The position numbers and the translations under genes were made by a program. A stretch of DNA of 64,000 nt, taken from NCBI RefSeq assembly GCF_030687895.1, contig NZ_CP117452.1, forward strand, positions 3,799,501 to 3,863,500. Reading direction: 5' to 3'. Below the pieces are notes generated by a model, which ran no database searches, had not been told where the DNA came from, and saw only the letters and a list, made by a program, of their open reading frames with translations. Positions 44,134 through 55,871 of this stretch are shown here, piece after piece. The DNA comes from Pseudomonas sp. FP198. GTDB lineage: Bacteria; Pseudomonadota; Gammaproteobacteria; Pseudomonadales; Pseudomonadaceae. Numbering within the stretch: position 1 is the stretch's first letter; each line of letters starts with the position of its first letter.

Positions 44134-46092
44134 ATGCGAAAAATCGGCGTCGGTCTATGCCTTCTGGCCCTCGCAGCCTCGGCCCATGGCGCGTCCATGC
44201 AATGGACCGGCATCCGCGACGGCAGCCTGTACCTGCAAACCGACCAGCCGAGCAATGTGACCGTGCGCTGGGTGCCCGCCTGGCAGGCCGATGCCAATGC
44301 CGAACATCTTTACCTGCTCGACGGCCAGGGGCGCCTGGCCGGTGAACGCCTGGTCGAGGCGGCACAGACCCGTGGCGAGCAACAGTGGCCGCTGCAGCCT
44401 GGTGCCGCCAGTTATCGCCTGGAAATTCCCGGCTACAGTTTCCGCCGCTATACGGTAGAGCACGACGCGCGCACCCGTGCCCTGTTCGCTCCGGCGAAAG
44501 TGCATTTCAGCGCCGAAGCCCACGATGGCGACGAGTTGTACTTCAAGGTGGCGGCCGGCGAACGCGCAGTGCTGGCGGGTAAATTCCATGGCGGTGTGCA
44601 CGCGCTGCAAGCCCGGCGCGTCGGCGACGGCAAACAGCTCCAGCTGAATCTCAAACCGTATCGCGCCTATTGGCAGTTCGACCAGATCGCCCTGCCGGTG
44701 GCGGATGTCGAGCAGACCTGGCGCCTGCACTTGCAAGGCAACGGCAAGGTAGCGTTCTGGCTCGACGGTAGCGCCAACCTGTTCGCCCAGGACCCGGCGC
44801 AGTTGCAGCCGGTGCGCCAGGATCGGGGCCAAACCCACCTGACCCTCCATGACGATGTGCTCGGCCCCACCCCCAGCCTGGGCATGTCCCTGCCCTACGT
44901 GTTGCCGCCAGCGTCCGCCTACGCGGTGATCGATACCCTCAAGCCCCGAGCGGCCACCTACTACAGCTTCGTCGATGTCACGGCGGCCAAGGCCGACCAC
45001 GAAGATGCGTTCCGGCGCCTGTACCAGGATCGCTTCGGCATCACCCGGGACATTACCCTCTTGGCCGGCAGCCAACGCAAGGCCGATCTGCGCGCCGACC
45101 GGACCAGCAACAGCGGCTTGCAAGCCTGGCTCGACACGACCCGCGCCCTGGGCGGCAAGGGCCTCCATTACCTGAGTTTCGCCGACGAGCCGAACCTCAA
45201 CTATCCGGACTTCACCAGCTTCCAGCAGATGTTCGAAAGCCTGGCGGCCCAGGTCCGCGCCAACGACGCCAACGCCCGCGCCGGAGTGCGCATCGCCATG
45301 CCGGCCAGCTCCCGATTCACCAATGGCCCGCTGGCCGAAAACGCGGCGGATCGGCGCGGCATCGATTGGGCACGGCGCCTGCTGGAAACCTCCGGCGACC
45401 GGATCGACGCCCTAGCCTGGCATGAATGGATGGTCCGCGACTTGCTGGCAACCCGGGTCTATCGCAACAGCGTCCGCCAGGCCGCCGACCTGGTGGGCCT
45501 CGACGGCCAGGGCCGGCCGCGCAAGGCTTTGCTGCTGGATCAGACCAACATCTCCAGCGGCTCGAGCCTCAGCCCCTACGATCAGGAAACCCACTACGCC
45601 GCGCTGTGGTGGACGTCGGTGGCGATCAACGCCTCCGCCGACGGCTGGCTGGACATGCTCAATTGGTTCCAGTCCGCCGACGAGCCGGAATACCCCAAAG
45701 GCATGGTGCGAGTGCTGGACAACCAGCGCTTCGAACTCAAGCCGGTGGGCCTGGCCCAGCAATTCATCCAGCAGCACTGGCTCGACCAGGTGCTGCGCCT
45801 GGACAACGACGCGTTTGAAGTCGACGCGCTGGCCATGTCTACCGGGCAGCAGCGCAGCCTGCTGGGCGTGAACAAAAGCACCCGCGCCCATCAAGTCAGC
45901 CTGCAGGGCGCAACCTGCCCGCAGCCCGGCGCCAGTCTGGTGTATTTCGGCCCGGACAACATCAGCCGCAACGTCCCGTTCGACTGCAAGGCCGGCCAGA
46001 TCGGATTTCTCCTCCCAGGAGAAACCGTGTTCGCCCTGCGCTGGACTGCCACCCTTACCCCCCAACCCGCTATCCGTCAGGAGGCTCCATGA
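44134..46092 (+). CDS. Secreted glycosidase-like protein of the EPS locus
   Basis: A 652-aa protein with a signal peptide (KIGVGLCLLALAASAHGA). Residues about 20-270 are beta-rich. Residues about 280-560 look like a TIM-barrel glycoside hydrolase of clan A type: LHYLSFADEPNLNYPDF resembles the acid/base NEP motif, and LLLDQTNISSGSSL and YAALWWTSVAINASADG follow. A small beta domain ends the protein. By position and shape it resembles PslG-type GH39 enzymes that trim EPS in the periplasm; this is inferred, no family assignment was verified. ATG 44134 follows a REP core by 15 bp, with a weak ribosome site. Confidence 0.75.
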   Translation: MRKIGVGLCLLALAASAHGASMQWTGIRDGSLYLQTDQPSNVTVRWVPAWQADANAEHLYLLDGQGRLAGERLVEAAQTRGEQQWPLQPGAASYRLEIPGYSFRRYTVEHDARTRALFAPAKVHFSAEAHDGDELYFKVAAGERAVLAGKFHGGVHALQARRVGDGKQLQLNLKPYRAYWQFDQIALPVADVEQTWRLHLQGNGKVAFWLDGSANLFAQDPAQLQPVRQDRGQTHLTLHDDVLGPTPSLGMSLPYVLPPASAYAVIDTLKPRAATYYSFVDVTAAKADHEDAFRRLYQDRFGITRDITLLAGSQRKADLRADRTSNSGLQAWLDTTRALGGKGLHYLSFADEPNLNYPDFTSFQQMFESLAAQVRANDANARAGVRIAMPASSRFTNGPLAENAADRRGIDWARRLLETSGDRIDALAWHEWMVRDLLATRVYRNSVRQAADLVGLDGQGRPRKALLLDQTNISSGSSLSPYDQETHYAALWWTSVAINASADGWLDMLNWFQSADEPEYPKGMVRVLDNQRFELKPVGLAQQFIQQHWLDQVLRLDNDAFEVDALAMSTGQQRSLLGVNKSTRAHQVSLQGATCPQPGASLVYFGPDNISRNVPFDCKAGQIGFLLPGETVFALRWTATLTPQPAIRQEAP

Positions 46093-46778
46093 ACGCTCTG
46101 CAAAAACTGCGTGATCGCATTCAGAAAAAAGGCCTGCGTTCCGTTTTCAAATTGCTGATACGCCGCTTCGTGTTTTTCCATTCGCAACTGGTATGGCTGG
46201 AGCACGATGTGAGAATCCCGCTGCGGCCGCATACCCTCAGGCCCTACCCACCGGTACGTCGCGAGTTCATCACTGTCGAAAACGCCGACGCTTTCGCCAG
46301 GCATTTCGGCGACCGCGTCGAAACCATGCGCGAGCTGGCCGCCGAAGGTTATACCGGCCTGATGTACCTGGACGACAAGGGCGACACCGTAGGTTTCGCC
46401 TGGGCCAGTACACGAGACTATTTTGATCGCCACTTCTATGGCTGCTGGTTCCCGATCAAGCCGGGTGAATACTTCCAGTTCGGTGGCGAGATGATCCGTG
46501 CGTACTGGGGCTCCCAATTGTCGGCGGATGTACAAACCGACATTTGGAAAGTCATGGCGGACAAGGGCTGCGACAAGATGGTCGATGTCTGCGACCTGGA
46601 GAACACCCCAGCGATCAAGATGCACATCCGCATGGACTTCCAGGAACGCGGCCAGATCACCCATGTGTATTGCCTGTTCGGTCGCTTCCGGTTCTTCCGC
46701 GACACGTTCTACAGCGGCTCGGTACTCGACGGCTTCCGTAAACCGGCGCGGCCGGTTGCATCGGCTGCGGCGGCCTGA
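46089..46778 (+). CDS. GNAT-like acyltransferase (EPS tailoring)
   Basis: A 229-aa cytoplasmic protein overlapping the previous gene by 4 nt. The region TGLMYLDDKGDTVGFAWAST with DVCDLENTPAIKMHIRMDF and GQITHVYCLFGRFRFFR matches the overall GNAT pattern (beta4-alpha3 and a late 'xxxLFGxFRF' strand). No membrane helix. Position in the locus suggests acylation of a sugar precursor. The family match is by eye and moderate. Confidence 0.7.
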   Translation: MNALQKLRDRIQKKGLRSVFKLLIRRFVFFHSQLVWLEHDVRIPLRPHTLRPYPPVRREFITVENADAFARHFGDRVETMRELAAEGYTGLMYLDDKGDTVGFAWASTRDYFDRHFYGCWFPIKPGEYFQFGGEMIRAYWGSQLSADVQTDIWKVMADKGCDKMVDVCDLENTPAIKMHIRMDFQERGQITHVYCLFGRFRFFRDTFYSGSVLDGFRKPARPVASAAAA

Positions 46779-46783
46779 CGTCC

Positions 46784-47956
46784 ATGGCGATCCGGTTCCA
46801 GTGGTGTCGCTCCATGAGCGCGGCGGAGTTTCCTGCAACGGCTTATGAAGAGCTGCGGACCCAGGTGGTCGACGCTACGCCGTTCAATACGCTGGCCTGG
46901 TTGCAAGCGGCGGAATTCGCCCTCGCGCCCGACCAGCAACTCCATGTGCTGCTGGGCTGGCAGGACCAGACACTGTGCCTGTGCCTGCCGCTGGTCGCGG
47001 GCCGCGAGCGCATCGGCGGGCTGCGCTTTCGGGTGTTGCATCACTTGGGGTTTCCACTGGCTGACCGGATCGCCCTGCTGGTGCGCCTGGACGCCGAAGC
47101 CATGGGCCAGGCGCTGGTGCAGATCCGCCAGCAGGTGCCCCACGCGTTGCTGCAATTGAATGAAGTAATCGAGCCGGTCGGCGAACAAAGCGTGCTCAGT
47201 GCCTGGATGGCGCTGAGTTCCACCGGCGAACGGCGGCTCGGTTGCCGGGTCCCGGTGCATCTGATCAGCGACAGCGACCATCAGGAAATCACCGGCGATC
47301 CGCGTTACAAGTTGCGCCGCGCGCGCAAGCGGATCGCCGCTTGCGGTGCCGAAATACGTCGGGTGACGCCAGATGCCATCGGCATGGGGCATCTGCTGCG
47401 GGCTCTCGCTGAAGTCGAGGCGGCCAGTTGGAAAGGCGAAGAAGGTGTCGGCATCTTCGCCGACCCCGGGCGCCGGCAATGGATGAACCTTGCCTTCACC
47501 GCCCTCGCCGCTCAAGGCCTGGTGCGGGTGGTGATGCTGGAGCTGAACGGCGAGTGCATCAGCTATCGCCTCGGCCTCCTCGACCAGGGACGGCTGTATG
47601 ACTACAACCTGGCGTTCCTGCCGCGGCACGCCGACCTGGGCAGCGGTCGGGTCTTGCTCGAAGAGTGGATCCGCTGGGGGCTGGACGAGAACTGGCGGTG
47701 GATCGATGCATCGCGCGTCAGTCTGGAGAATTCCAGCCATCAACTGCACGAACGCATGACCGGCCAACTTGAGCACTGGCGCTGGAGTTTCTATTCCTGG
47801 CGGCCCGATGGCCTGCTCCTGGGGTTCGCCCTGCGGCTATGGAAAAGCCTGAAGCCCTGGCTCGGCAAGCGCCGCGCCAAACCGTCCGCGACGACGTCGC
47901 CCACTGCCCAAAAGCCGGAGGACACGCATGCCTCGCCAAGTGATCGTCAACGCTGA
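46784..47956 (+). CDS. GNAT acyltransferase of the CelD/BcsL type
   Basis: A 390-aa protein with the FemAB-like double-GNAT fold. PFNTLAWLQAAEFALAPDQQ begins the first half; the second half has YKLRRARKRIAACGAEIRRV (the typical 'NxRRxxRRLE' site), VEAASWKGEEGVGIFADPG and YDYNLAFLPRHADLGSGRVL, all characteristic of CelD/BcsL-type proteins in polysaccharide loci. ATG 46784 lies 5 bp after the previous stop. It overlaps the next gene by 29 nt. The acyl donor and acceptor are unknown. Confidence 0.82.
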   Translation: MAIRFQWCRSMSAAEFPATAYEELRTQVVDATPFNTLAWLQAAEFALAPDQQLHVLLGWQDQTLCLCLPLVAGRERIGGLRFRVLHHLGFPLADRIALLVRLDAEAMGQALVQIRQQVPHALLQLNEVIEPVGEQSVLSAWMALSSTGERRLGCRVPVHLISDSDHQEITGDPRYKLRRARKRIAACGAEIRRVTPDAIGMGHLLRALAEVEAASWKGEEGVGIFADPGRRQWMNLAFTALAAQGLVRVVMLELNGECISYRLGLLDQGRLYDYNLAFLPRHADLGSGRVLLEEWIRWGLDENWRWIDASRVSLENSSHQLHERMTGQLEHWRWSFYSWRPDGLLLGFALRLWKSLKPWLGKRRAKPSATTSPTAQKPEDTHASPSDRQR

Positions 47957-48722
47957 TGACTTCGGGCTCAGCCTCGATGAAAACCAGTTGATTCTGCGAG
48001 CCTTCGAGGCGGGCGTGATCAGCTCCGCCACGGCCATGGCCAACATGCCGGGGTTTGACCAGGCGTGTGAACTGGCCCGACACCCACTGCTTGAAGGGCG
48101 CATCGGCCTGCATTTCAATCTCAGTTACGGACCGCCGCTGAGTCAGGCAATCAGGACACGGCAGACGTTCTGCAATGCAACCGGCGAATTCGACCTCAAT
48201 CTGTCGCGCTACAGCCTGCGACTGGGGACGGACGATCTGGCGGCCGTGGAAGAAGAACTCCAGGCGCAGTGGCAATACTGCCTGGACCGTGGCCTGCGTC
48301 CGAGCCATCTGGACTCTCATCAGCATGTACACAACATCTGGCCCGTCGGCGAACTGGTGGCTCGCTTCGCCGCTCGGCAAGGCGTGCCCATGCGCCTGGC
48401 ACGTAACCTGGGACCGAACCTGAGCGTGGCCAAACGCATCTTCAAAACCCTGCTCAACCGCCGCTTGCGCAGGCTCTGCGGCGCAACGGCGGATTATGTC
48501 TGCACGCCAGCGGACCTGCATCACGCGGCCCCACCGAAGCATGGTTCGCTGGAAGTGATCGTTCATCCGCTGCAGCTGGACGGGGATTTTGGCGACGCTA
48601 GCCTGGCCCTCGACAACTCGCTGACCCAAGTGCTGCACAGGCGCCTGGCGGGGGTGCCGAAGGTGGGGTATGGCGAGAGTGGGCGGGAGTTTGAGCGAGT
48701 TGAGTTTGGAGATCTGTATTGA
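47928..48722 (+). CDS. ChbG/HpnK (YdjC)-family deacetylase
   Basis: A 264-aa metal-dependent deacetylase. The Asp-Asp metal motif is in VNADDFGLSLDEN, His residues in IGLHFNLSYG and DSHQHVHNIWPVGELV, and the C-terminal KHGSLEVIVHPLQLDG matches ChbG/HpnK. Characterised members remove acetyl from chitooligosaccharides or hopanoid-linked N-acetylglucosamine. It is the second, unrelated deacetylase of the locus, after the CE4 enzyme. ATG 47928 has GGAGG 6 bp upstream. Last gene of the cluster; repeats follow 4 bp later. Confidence 0.9.
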   Translation: MPRQVIVNADDFGLSLDENQLILRAFEAGVISSATAMANMPGFDQACELARHPLLEGRIGLHFNLSYGPPLSQAIRTRQTFCNATGEFDLNLSRYSLRLGTDDLAAVEEELQAQWQYCLDRGLRPSHLDSHQHVHNIWPVGELVARFAARQGVPMRLARNLGPNLSVAKRIFKTLLNRRLRRLCGATADYVCTPADLHHAAPPKHGSLEVIVHPLQLDGDFGDASLALDNSLTQVLHRRLAGVPKVGYGESGREFERVEFGDLY

Positions 48723-48725
48723 CCC

Positions 48726-48834
48726 GTGGCGAGGGAGCTTGCTCCCGCTGGGCTGCGCAGCGGCCCCGACGAGGCGAATGCTGGAACCGGAGGGGGCCGC
48801 TACGCGCCCCAGCGGGAGCAAGCTCCCTCGCCAC
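48726..48834. repeat. Second-family REP-like inverted repeat
   Basis: GTGGCGAGGGAGCTTGCTCC at the left end and its complement at the right enclose a long arm with further internal pairing (ggctgcgcagcggcccc facing ggggccgctacgcgcccc). This palindrome family (core GGGAGCAAGCTCCC) is different from the main REP and also borders the 818-bp duplication. Strong folding makes it a possible transcript end for the EPS locus. Confidence 0.85.
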
Positions 48835-48849
48835 GGAGGCGGTAATGTT

Positions 48850-49392
48850 TCAATTGCCCAGGCACGCTCGGGCCAGGGAGGCCCGCCGATCAATGGCTTC
48901 ACACAGCCGACGCTTCTGCGTCTCCCAGACGTCAGCCTCGACCCGGGCCGAACGCATCAGCGCCAGCATCGCTTCCTTGGCATGGACGTACTCTGCCCAG
49001 GCATCCCGGATCTTGAGATTGCGGCGCTCTTCATCGCTCATGTCCATGCGCCTCAGGGCCAGGGTGCATTCGTCCCGGATCAATGGCCCGAGGGTCATCT
49101 GGATCTTGTGGGGTGCCTTGAAACATGCGCTACCGGCAACGATGTCCCGGGCCCGGCCCAGGCCCCATTCGAGCGCTTGGCACAACGGTTCGCGCAACGC
49201 GCGATCATGGAATTCCTCGACCCAGACGGATCCGTTCGGCCGATAAACACAGATGAAAAGTTGCGTCACGCTCTGCTGGTTGATCCGCGCCTGGACCTCG
49301 ACCTGCGTGCCGTCTTCCAGGACCTCTTCGTGGTTGCGCCCCGCCAGCCGACGGTTCACCCACAGCCAATACGCTGCGCTTCTACGTCGCAT
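48850..49392 (-). CDS. Hypothetical protein (180 aa)
   Basis: A soluble protein with a basic N-terminus (MRRRSAAYWLWVNRRLAGRN) and alternating beta then helical segments (QVEVQARINQQSVTQLFICV, then KIRDAWAEYVHAKEAMLALM). No signal peptide, membrane helix or recognisable motif. It begins 27 bp after a low-GC patch and is convergent with the EPS locus end. Codon use is typical of the window, so it is likely real. I do not recognise the family. Confidence 0.7.
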   Translation of the reverse strand: MRRRSAAYWLWVNRRLAGRNHEEVLEDGTQVEVQARINQQSVTQLFICVYRPNGSVWVEEFHDRALREPLCQALEWGLGRARDIVAGSACFKAPHKIQMTLGPLIRDECTLALRRMDMSDEERRNLKIRDAWAEYVHAKEAMLALMRSARVEADVWETQKRRLCEAIDRRASLARACLGN

Positions 49393-49488
49393 CCCGTTGC
49401 CCTCCCCCTAAGGAACAGGGAGTAAGGCACACGGATGGGACAATTTCCAGCGCTGCAAAGCGGGCTTCTGACGAATGACAGTCGCCAC

Positions 49489-49716
49489 TCAGCGGCCGAG
49501 CTTTTTCTCCACCTGGCCGACCTTGTCGCGCAATTTCTCAGCGTCCTGCTCATGGCTCTTGATCGACTTGGGCGTGATCGTCTTGTCGACTTTGTCAGTG
49601 GCCGGATCCGGGTGGTGCACATCGCGCTCCACGACGTCCACCGGATCGCCGGCGGCATCCTTCGCTGGCGCATTGTTGCCGACTTGGCTGACTGTTTTCG
49701 AATGTTCGCTCGTCAT
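49489..49716 (-). CDS. Small hydrophilic hypothetical protein (75 aa)
   Basis: MTSEHSKTVSQVGNNAPAKD starts a charged 75-aa protein, rich in Asp, Lys, Val and Pro, ending EKLRDKVGQVEKKLGR, which predicts a C-terminal amphipathic helix. No hydrophobic segment is present. It is separated from its neighbours by about 100 and 170 bp. It resembles other small stress-type proteins of Pseudomonas. Function unknown. Confidence 0.65.
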   Translation of the reverse strand: MTSEHSKTVSQVGNNAPAKDAAGDPVDVVERDVHHPDPATDKVDKTITPKSIKSHEQDAEKLRDKVGQVEKKLGR

Positions 49717-49887
49717 GACATCGTCCTCGACAGGATTGAGTATTGAATTTCGAGTGGGGCGAAACGGCGAGAGTTCGATCGGGTTGCATGAAGACCCCTG
49801 CCACAGGCAAACCGTCCGAAATCCCTGCGCGCCCGCCGAGGAATCTGCTAAAACGCAGCTTCTGTCCCCGAGTAGCGAATCGCGTCG

Positions 49888-50829
49888 ATGCCTTCATCCT
49901 TACTTTCTCGCCTCAGGCAACGCTGGCTGGCCTGGTTGTTCATGGCCGCGATGGTGGTCGGCCTGCCGGTGGGCTGCGCGGTGTTGCAGCACAAGGAACG
50001 CGAGCTGGTGTTCCGCATCGAGCCGGGGACGGCGAGCTGGTTCAGTGGCCTTCCCAGCGGTGTGCAGGAGTTCGACCTCAAGCCCAAGAGCTTCAAGGCC
50101 GGGGAAAATATCCACGGCTGGTGGTGGCCGGCCGAACGCAAGAACGCGCCCGCCATCCTCTACCTGCACGGCGTGCGCTGGAACCTGACCGGCCAGCTGT
50201 TTCGCATCCAGCAATTGCGGGCTCTGGGCTATTCGGTCATGGCGATCGATTACCGTGGCTTTGGCAAAAGCCAAGGGGGGCTGCCCTCTGAAGCCAGCGT
50301 GTATGAGGATGCAAGAATCGCCTGGGAACGTCTTGCGGTGCTGCAACCAGACCCGGCCCTGCGCCTGATCTACGGCCATTCCCTGGGCGGTGCCGTCGCG
50401 GTGGATCTTGCGGCGGAGCTGGGTCAGGAGGCGGCAAAAAATGGCACCCCCGTGCCCGCCCGAGGCCTGGTCATCGAATCGACCTTCACGTCCCTGGGCG
50501 ATGTCGCCACCGCCATGGCCAACACTTCCCTGCCGGTGCGCTGGCTGTTGTCGCAGAAGTTCGATTCCATCGACAAGATCGGCGAGATCAACATGCCGTT
50601 GTTGATCGTCCATGGCGCCGCCGACCGCTACGTACCACCACGCTTCAGCGAGCAGCTGTTCAACGCTGCCCGGGAACCCAAGCGTTTGTTGTTGGTGCCG
50701 GGCGCCACGCATAACAACAGCATGAGCCTGGCGGGCCGCACGTATCGGCAGGCGTTGGATGCGTTGATGAACACCCGCCCATCCCCGGTGGCCGGAAACG
50801 CCCAGGCAAGCCCGGCCAAGGCCGGTTAA
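49888..50829 (+). CDS. Alpha/beta hydrolase with N-terminal membrane anchor
   Basis: A 313-aa hydrolase. The N-terminus has a hydrophobic helix (LAWLFMAAMVVGLPVGCAVL) that may be a signal anchor, with a Cys that could be a poor lipobox. The domain has AILYLHGVRWNLTG (oxyanion hole), the nucleophile elbow IYGHSLGGAVAVD (Ser), MPLLIVHGAADRYVPP (acid) and VPGATHNNSMSL (His). It resembles the BAAT/'prolyl oligopeptidase-like' Fes-type family, often annotated as serine aminopeptidase S33-like. Monocistronic between hypothetical genes and REPs. Substrate unknown. Confidence 0.87.
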   Translation: MPSSLLSRLRQRWLAWLFMAAMVVGLPVGCAVLQHKERELVFRIEPGTASWFSGLPSGVQEFDLKPKSFKAGENIHGWWWPAERKNAPAILYLHGVRWNLTGQLFRIQQLRALGYSVMAIDYRGFGKSQGGLPSEASVYEDARIAWERLAVLQPDPALRLIYGHSLGGAVAVDLAAELGQEAAKNGTPVPARGLVIESTFTSLGDVATAMANTSLPVRWLLSQKFDSIDKIGEINMPLLIVHGAADRYVPPRFSEQLFNAAREPKRLLLVPGATHNNSMSLAGRTYRQALDALMNTRPSPVAGNAQASPAKAG

Positions 50830-50842
50830 ACCATCATTGCCC

Positions 50843-50932
50843 TGTGGGAGCGAGCCTGCTCGCGAAGGGGCCAATCCATTCAACATCGGGGCGAACTGAC
50901 AGACCGCTTTCGCGAGCAGGCTCGCTCCCACA
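50843..50932. repeat. REP pair
   Basis: Facing REP cores between convergent genes (hydrolase and glpV), 13 bp after the hydrolase stop. Confidence 0.9.
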
Positions 50933-50962
50933 GGGGATTGGGTTTACTTCAGAACTGGGAGC

Positions 50963-50994
50963 AAAAAAAACGGCACCTTTCGGTGCCGTTTTTT
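50963..50994. terminator. Bidirectional rho-independent terminator
   Basis: The 7-bp stem CGGCACC/GGTGCCG (50971-50988) with a 4-nt loop is flanked by eight A on the left and six T on the right, so it can terminate transcription in both directions. It lies 17 bp beyond the glpV stop (minus strand) and after the hydrolase (plus strand). Confidence 0.93.
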
Positions 50995-51010
50995 CATTGC
51001 GAGTGCAGAT

Positions 51011-52753
51011 TTACTTACGCGCCGCCTCCCACGATTTCAGCAGTTCGGCATAATTCACCGTCTCGCCTTTAGGCTTCTCGTTCGCCAGTTTCGGCTTCGG
51101 TGCGCCCGGTTGATCGAACCAGTATTGCGCGTCGCGCTCAGGGTTCATCTTAGGTGCGCAGGTGGCCTGGGCCTTGGAGCGTTCCAGACGCGTCATGATC
51201 GCGTCCTGATCCTTGGCCAGCCCATCGAGAGCCTGTTGCGGGGTTTTCTCGCCACTGGCCGCCTCGGCGATGTGGCTCCACCACAGTTGCGCCAGGCGTG
51301 GATAGTCCGGCACGTTGGTCCCGGTTGGCGACCATTGCACACGGGCCGGGCTGCGATAGAACTCCACCAGGCCACCGAGTTTCGGCGCCAGGTCGGTCAT
51401 CGCCTGGGAGTTGATGTCCGATTCGCGAATCGGTGTCAGGCCAACGATGGTTTTCTTCAGCGACACGGTCTTGGACGTCACGAACTGCGCGTAGAGCCAG
51501 GCCGCGAGGCGCTGTTTCTCAGGCGTTGACTTCATGAAAGTCCAGGAACCCACGTCCTGATAGCCCAGCTTCATGCCCTCTTCCCAATACGGACCGCGTG
51601 GCGACGGCGCCATGCGCCATTTCGGCGTGCCGTCGGCGTTCATCACCGGCAGGCCCGGCTTGGTCATGTCGGCGGTGAAAGCGGTGTACCAGAAAATCTG
51701 CTGGGCGATGTTGCCTTGGGACGGCACTGGACCGGACTCGGAGAAGGTCATGCCCGCCGCTTCCGGTGGCGCGTATTTCTTCATCCAGTCGACGTACTTG
51801 GTGGTGGCGAACACGGCGGCCGGGCCGTTGGTGTCGCCGCCACGGGTGACGCTGGAGCCGACCGGATGGCAGTCTTCGACGCGAATGCCCCACTCGTCCA
51901 CTGGCAAGCCGTTAGGCAGGCCCTTGTCACCGCCGCCGGCCATGGAGAACCAGGCATCGGTGAAGCGCCAGCCCAGGGACGGGTCTTTCTTGCCGTAGTC
52001 CATGTGGCCGTAGACACGCTTGCCGTCGATCTCCTTGACGTCTTCGGAGAAGAATTTGGCGATGTCTTCATAGGCCGACCAGTTCACCGGTACGCCCAGC
52101 TCGTAGCCGTATTTTTCCTTGAACTTGGCCTTCAGGTCCGCACGCTCGAACCAGTCGGCGCGGAACCAGTAGAGGTTGGCGAACTGCTGGTCGGGTAGTT
52201 GATAGACCTTGCCGTCCGGCGCGGTGGTGAAGGAGATGCCGATGAAGTCCTTGAGGTCGAGGGTCGGCGAAGTGAAATTCTTGCCCTCGTTGGCCATCAG
52301 GTCGGTGATCGACTCGGTCTTGCCGTAGCGAAAGTGCGTGCCGATCAGGTCCGAGTCATTGACCCAGCCGTCGTAGATGTTCTTGTCGGACTGCATCTGG
52401 GTCTGCAGCTTCTCCACCACGTCGCCTTCCTGGAGCAGGTCGTGGGTCAGCTGGATCCCGGTGATTTCGTTAAAAGCCTTGGCCAGTACCTTGGATTCAT
52501 ATTCGTGGGTAGCGATGGTCTCCGAGACCACGTTGATTTTCATCCCGCGAAACGGCTCGGCGGCCTTGATGAACCACTTCAGTTCTTCGAGCTGCTGCTC
52601 GGCTGTCAGGGTCGACGGCTTGAATTCGCTGCCGATCCATTTTTTCGCGGCGTCTTCATAGGCGTCGGCCCAGGCCGTAGCGCTCAGCCCGCTGAGTGCC
52701 AGCATGGCTGCCAATGAAACGCTATGTCGCAGCTTATTGTTTTTATCGAACAT
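51011..52753 (-). CDS. glpV: Glycerol-type ABC transporter substrate-binding protein (GlpV-like)
   Basis: A 580-aa periplasmic binding protein with signal peptide (cleavage near AWA/DAYED). It is of the large type seen in glycerol ABC systems, longer than most sugar-binding proteins. Motifs include FADLYWFR-like (QFANLYWFRADWFERADLK), GVPVNWSAYEDIAKFFSE and QQIFWYTAFTADM. AGGAGG lies 5 bp before the ATG. It is the last gene of the operon, followed by the terminator at 50963-50994, so strong expression of the binding protein is plausible. The glycerol assignment rests on the gene order matching the rhizobial glpSTPQUV set. Confidence 0.85.
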   Translation of the reverse strand: MFDKNNKLRHSVSLAAMLALSGLSATAWADAYEDAAKKWIGSEFKPSTLTAEQQLEELKWFIKAAEPFRGMKINVVSETIATHEYESKVLAKAFNEITGIQLTHDLLQEGDVVEKLQTQMQSDKNIYDGWVNDSDLIGTHFRYGKTESITDLMANEGKNFTSPTLDLKDFIGISFTTAPDGKVYQLPDQQFANLYWFRADWFERADLKAKFKEKYGYELGVPVNWSAYEDIAKFFSEDVKEIDGKRVYGHMDYGKKDPSLGWRFTDAWFSMAGGGDKGLPNGLPVDEWGIRVEDCHPVGSSVTRGGDTNGPAAVFATTKYVDWMKKYAPPEAAGMTFSESGPVPSQGNIAQQIFWYTAFTADMTKPGLPVMNADGTPKWRMAPSPRGPYWEEGMKLGYQDVGSWTFMKSTPEKQRLAAWLYAQFVTSKTVSLKKTIVGLTPIRESDINSQAMTDLAPKLGGLVEFYRSPARVQWSPTGTNVPDYPRLAQLWWSHIAEAASGEKTPQQALDGLAKDQDAIMTRLERSKAQATCAPKMNPERDAQYWFDQPGAPKPKLANEKPKGETVNYAELLKSWEAARK

Positions 52754-52804
52754 AGAGACCTCCTGTTTGGGTTTAAGAGCCTGATCGTCGTCGAATTGTC
52801 GCGA

Positions 52805-53080
52805 CTAGCCCCACCGCATCACTGCCAACAGCCACACCAGAGACAACGCGAACGCTATCCAGATGCTCCAGTCGGTAACGCCGATCACCAGCAGGTGCAG
52901 GTAGGCGCTACCGAGAAGACCGATAAACAACCGATCGCCACGGGTCGTGGCAATCGGCAGGAAACCACGCCGAGGGATACTCGGCGAACGCAGTTCCCAC
53001 GTCGTCATGCCCGCCAGCAGCAAGGCGATGACCCCAAAAAACGTCGCCGTCGGGGCGGTCCAGTTCATCCATTCCATCAT
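52805..53080 (-). CDS. glpU: DUF2160 small membrane protein (GlpU-like)
   Basis: A 91-aa (or 90-aa, from the second ATG at 53077) protein with three hydrophobic segments (ATFFGVIALLLAGMTTW, FIGLLGSAYLHLLVIGVTDW, IWIAFALSLVWLLAVM). DUF2160 proteins are found between permease and binding-protein genes of glycerol-type ABC operons, exactly the position here. GAGGAG precedes the start, and the second ATG has better spacing. The role is unknown; an accessory membrane subunit is a reasonable guess. Confidence 0.85.
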   Translation of the reverse strand: MMEWMNWTAPTATFFGVIALLLAGMTTWELRSPSIPRRGFLPIATTRGDRLFIGLLGSAYLHLLVIGVTDWSIWIAFALSLVWLLAVMRWG

Positions 53081-53087
53081 CGACTCC

Positions 53088-53888
<801 letters not shown>

Positions 53889-53898
53889 TGTGCGGGCC

Positions 53899-55870
<1,972 letters not shown>

Positions 55871-55871
<1 letters not shown>

